This document shows positions 6,829-8,370 of a stretch of 8,370 nucleotides of DNA, piece after piece. The notes below the pieces were generated by a model that was not told the origin of the DNA, made no database searches, and saw nothing but the letters and a program-made list of their open reading frames with translations. This DNA is from Planctomycetota bacterium (GTDB lineage Bacteria > Planctomycetota > Phycisphaerae > Sedimentisphaerales > Anaerohalosphaeraceae). The position numbers were made by a program, and so were the translations under genes. The DNA lies in the NCBI GenBank assembly GCA_021160785.1, contig JAGHBX010000057.1:1-8370 (forward strand), written 5' to 3'. Each line of letters begins with the position of its first letter. Position 1 is the first letter of the stretch.

Positions 6829-8370
6829 ATGAGTGCGACAAGACATTGGCTGCGAACATTTGCAATTGCCCTGGTAGCCCCATTGAGCCTCCTTCACGCC
6901 GCGGACTGGCCTCAGTGGGGAGGAACGGCATCCAGGAACATGGTTTCAGCGGAGAAAAATTTGCCGGAGACCTTCGTGCCGGGACAAAAGGGAACTCAGG
7001 GCGAAGGAATTCTTCTCGCTACGACCAGGAATGTGAAGTGGGCCGTTCGGACCGGAGACTTCTCCTGCGGGACACCCACGGTGGCCGGCGGCAAGGTGTT
7101 TATCGGGGGGATGGTAAAGAGACAGGGTGTTATGAACTGTTTCGACGAGGCGACAGGGAGGTTACTCTGGCAATGGATCACGCCGTGCCGTTCGGATTTG
7201 AAGGCAGATGCCATGAACTTCCGGCACTTCCCCAAGTCATTGGGAGTGTGCTCCACCCCCGTGGTCGATGGAGACCGGCTTTACTTCGTGGATCAAAACT
7301 GTGTGGTTGTCTGTCTCAGCATTCATGGCCAGACGCCGGCGCCAGGAACCCACCTCGGCCAGGCCCGGGTGATTTGGACCTTCGATATGTACGCGGACAA
7401 AGCTGTGGGGTCGCGCCCGTCGGACGCTTGCAACGGTTCGCCGCTGATTGACGGCGACATGCTTTACGTTACCACCTCCAACGGTGTGGATCGCATTGTT
7501 AAAGTGCCCATCAAAGAGGATGCGGCGCGCCGGTGTTTCGCGCCTGACGCGCCAACCCTCATCGTGCTCGACAAACGGACGGGCCGATTTCTTGCCAGGG
7601 ACACCGCCCCTACCGCGGCCAATATGCTGCACGGGCAGTGGTCGTCGCCATCTATGGGGCCAGTACAGGGACGCAAGCTGGTGTTCCTGGGCGGTGGCGA
7701 CGGCAACTGCTACGCCTTCGAGGCGCTTGATAGCGTGCCCACCGAGCCCGTTACCCTGAAGACTGCCTGGTGGGTTGATTGCAATCCGAAAGAATACCGT
7801 GTCTTCGGCGGCATGGACATGATTGAACATTACACACTCGGTGACAGGAGGCGCAGGGACACAATTAACAAACCAAACGACGGGTCGTTCATTGGAATGA
7901 GCGAGATCATCGCCACGCCGGTGTTTTACAAGAACCGAGTTTATGTCGCCATCGGCCGCGACCCCGATCACGGACGCGGATGCGGAATGCTGCTGTGCCT
8001 GGATGCCAACCAGGCCGGCGACAGCACTGAAACCAGCAAGATTTGGACTTACAAGGGACTCGACCGCACACTCTCGACGGTGTCTATTTCTGACGGTTTA
8101 CTTTACATAGCCGACGTTGCCGGGCGATTGCACTGTCTTAACGTTGAGACCGGCCAGGTGCAATGGATTTACGAGTCCGACAGCCGGACGATTGCCTCGG
8201 CGCTGGTGGCGGACGGGAAGATTTTTCTGCCCACCGAGAAGCACCTGCACATCCTGGCGGCTGGAAACCAGATGAAGCTCCTGAGTCGCATCAGTCTTGG
8301 CGCGCCATCGTGGATTACTCCCGTCGCAGCTAACGGAACGCTTTACATCGCATCAAGGAATTACTTGTGG
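6829..8370 (+). CDS. Exported PQQ-like beta-propeller protein (3' partial)
   Basis: Secreted protein of the PQQ-like (quinoprotein alcohol dehydrogenase-like) propeller superfamily; enzymatic role unknown. The frame stays open to the window edge for 514 residues, so the 3' end is missing. Residues 1-24 or 1-25 form a signal peptide (R5, R9, hydrophobic core, HAA), and the mature protein begins DWPQWGG, typical of planctomycete propeller proteins. Propeller-strand repeats are visible: MNCFDEATGRLLWQW (102-116), LIVLDKRTGRFLA (244-256), LLCLDANQAG (388-397) and LHCLNVETGQVQW (434-446), alternating with 'TPVVDGDRLYFVD'-type strands. There are 13 Cys, but no adjacent Cys pair as in PQQ dehydrogenases and no CxxCH haem site, so a quinoprotein dehydrogenase is unlikely. 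A binding, scaffold or BamB-like role is possible. It begins 11 bases after the LacZ-type stop, with AAGGA-like spacing, so it is probably co-expressed with the hydrolases. Confidence 0.85.
   Translation, partial: MSATRHWLRTFAIALVAPLSLLHAADWPQWGGTASRNMVSAEKNLPETFVPGQKGTQGEGILLATTRNVKWAVRTGDFSCGTPTVAGGKVFIGGMVKRQGVMNCFDEATGRLLWQWITPCRSDLKADAMNFRHFPKSLGVCSTPVVDGDRLYFVDQNCVVVCLSIHGQTPAPGTHLGQARVIWTFDMYADKAVGSRPSDACNGSPLIDGDMLYVTTSNGVDRIVKVPIKEDAARRCFAPDAPTLIVLDKRTGRFLARDTAPTAANMLHGQWSSPSMGPVQGRKLVFLGGGDGNCYAFEALDSVPTEPVTLKTAWWVDCNPKEYRVFGGMDMIEHYTLGDRRRRDTINKPNDGSFIGMSEIIATPVFYKNRVYVAIGRDPDHGRGCGMLLCLDANQAGDSTETSKIWTYKGLDRTLSTVSISDGLLYIADVAGRLHCLNVETGQVQWIYESDSRTIASALVADGKIFLPTEKHLHILAAGNQMKLLSRISLGAPSWITPVAANGTLYIASRNYLW

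Noticed and set aside
6822..7451. 209-residue plus-strand frame starting at ATG 6822
   Set aside because: It overlaps the PQQ-propeller gene in another frame and has no family motif. Frame 1 from 6829 stays open to the edge with signal peptide and propeller repeats.
7237..7971. 244-residue minus-strand frame opposite the PQQ-propeller gene
   Set aside because: It overlaps a well-supported plus-strand propeller gene and has no recognisable domain.
7078..8280. Haem or quinoprotein dehydrogenase identity for the propeller protein
   Set aside because: The 13 Cys residues do not form a CxxCH haem site or an adjacent Cys pair, so the visible part does not support a PQQ dehydrogenase.
1..8370. CRISPR array, tRNA/rRNA, insertion sequence or attachment site
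   Set aside because: No regularly spaced repeats, tRNA-like folds, transposase or integrase frames were seen; coding sequence fills nearly the whole window.

Overview
The window carries four genes, all on the plus strand, and reads as part of a carbohydrate-utilisation locus. The first gene is cut by the left edge and the fourth by the right edge. In order they are: a glycoside hydrolase family 2 (GH2) beta-galactosidase-type enzyme with DUF4982-like and C5-like C-terminal domains (5' end missing), a GH28 polygalacturonase-type pectin hydrolase, a full-length LacZ-type GH2 beta-galactosidase, and an exported PQQ-like beta-propeller protein (3' end missing). No RNA gene, mobile element, CRISPR array or integrase is visible.

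The organism is probably a polysaccharide-degrading member of the Planctomycetota, perhaps Phycisphaerae/Sedimentisphaerales-like, with Verrucomicrobiota or Lentisphaerota as alternatives. This is an inference. It rests on the mature N-terminus 'DWPQWGG' of the PQQ-propeller protein, which is typical of the many secreted propellers in planctomycetes, on the moderate GC content by eye, on the purine-rich Shine-Dalgarno sites, and on the mix of GH2 and GH28 enzymes with export signals. No taxonomic marker gene is present.

Layout: bases 2-2149 are the first GH2 gene. Bases 2150-2315 are the only real intergenic gap. It holds no gene, only a weak hairpin, a short inverted repeat and a weak promoter-like sequence. 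The GH28 gene (2316-3722), LacZ-type gene (3749-6817) and PQQ-propeller gene (6829 to beyond 8370) follow with gaps of 26 and 11 bases and no terminator between them, so they look like one operon. The gap before the GH28 gene may separate two transcription units.

How the genes may work together: the GH28 enzyme would cut alpha-1,4-galacturonan in pectin, and the two GH2 enzymes would remove beta-linked galactose (or related sugars) from side chains or released oligosaccharides. The three visible N-termini all carry export signals, so the work is probably done outside the cytoplasm. The PQQ-like propeller has no assigned role and is the least explained member. The pectin/galactan substrate is inferred from family membership and is not shown by the sequence. 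I did not find a clearly novel system here. The most unexplained elements are the propeller co-encoded with the hydrolases and an 18-bp perfect palindrome inside the first gene.
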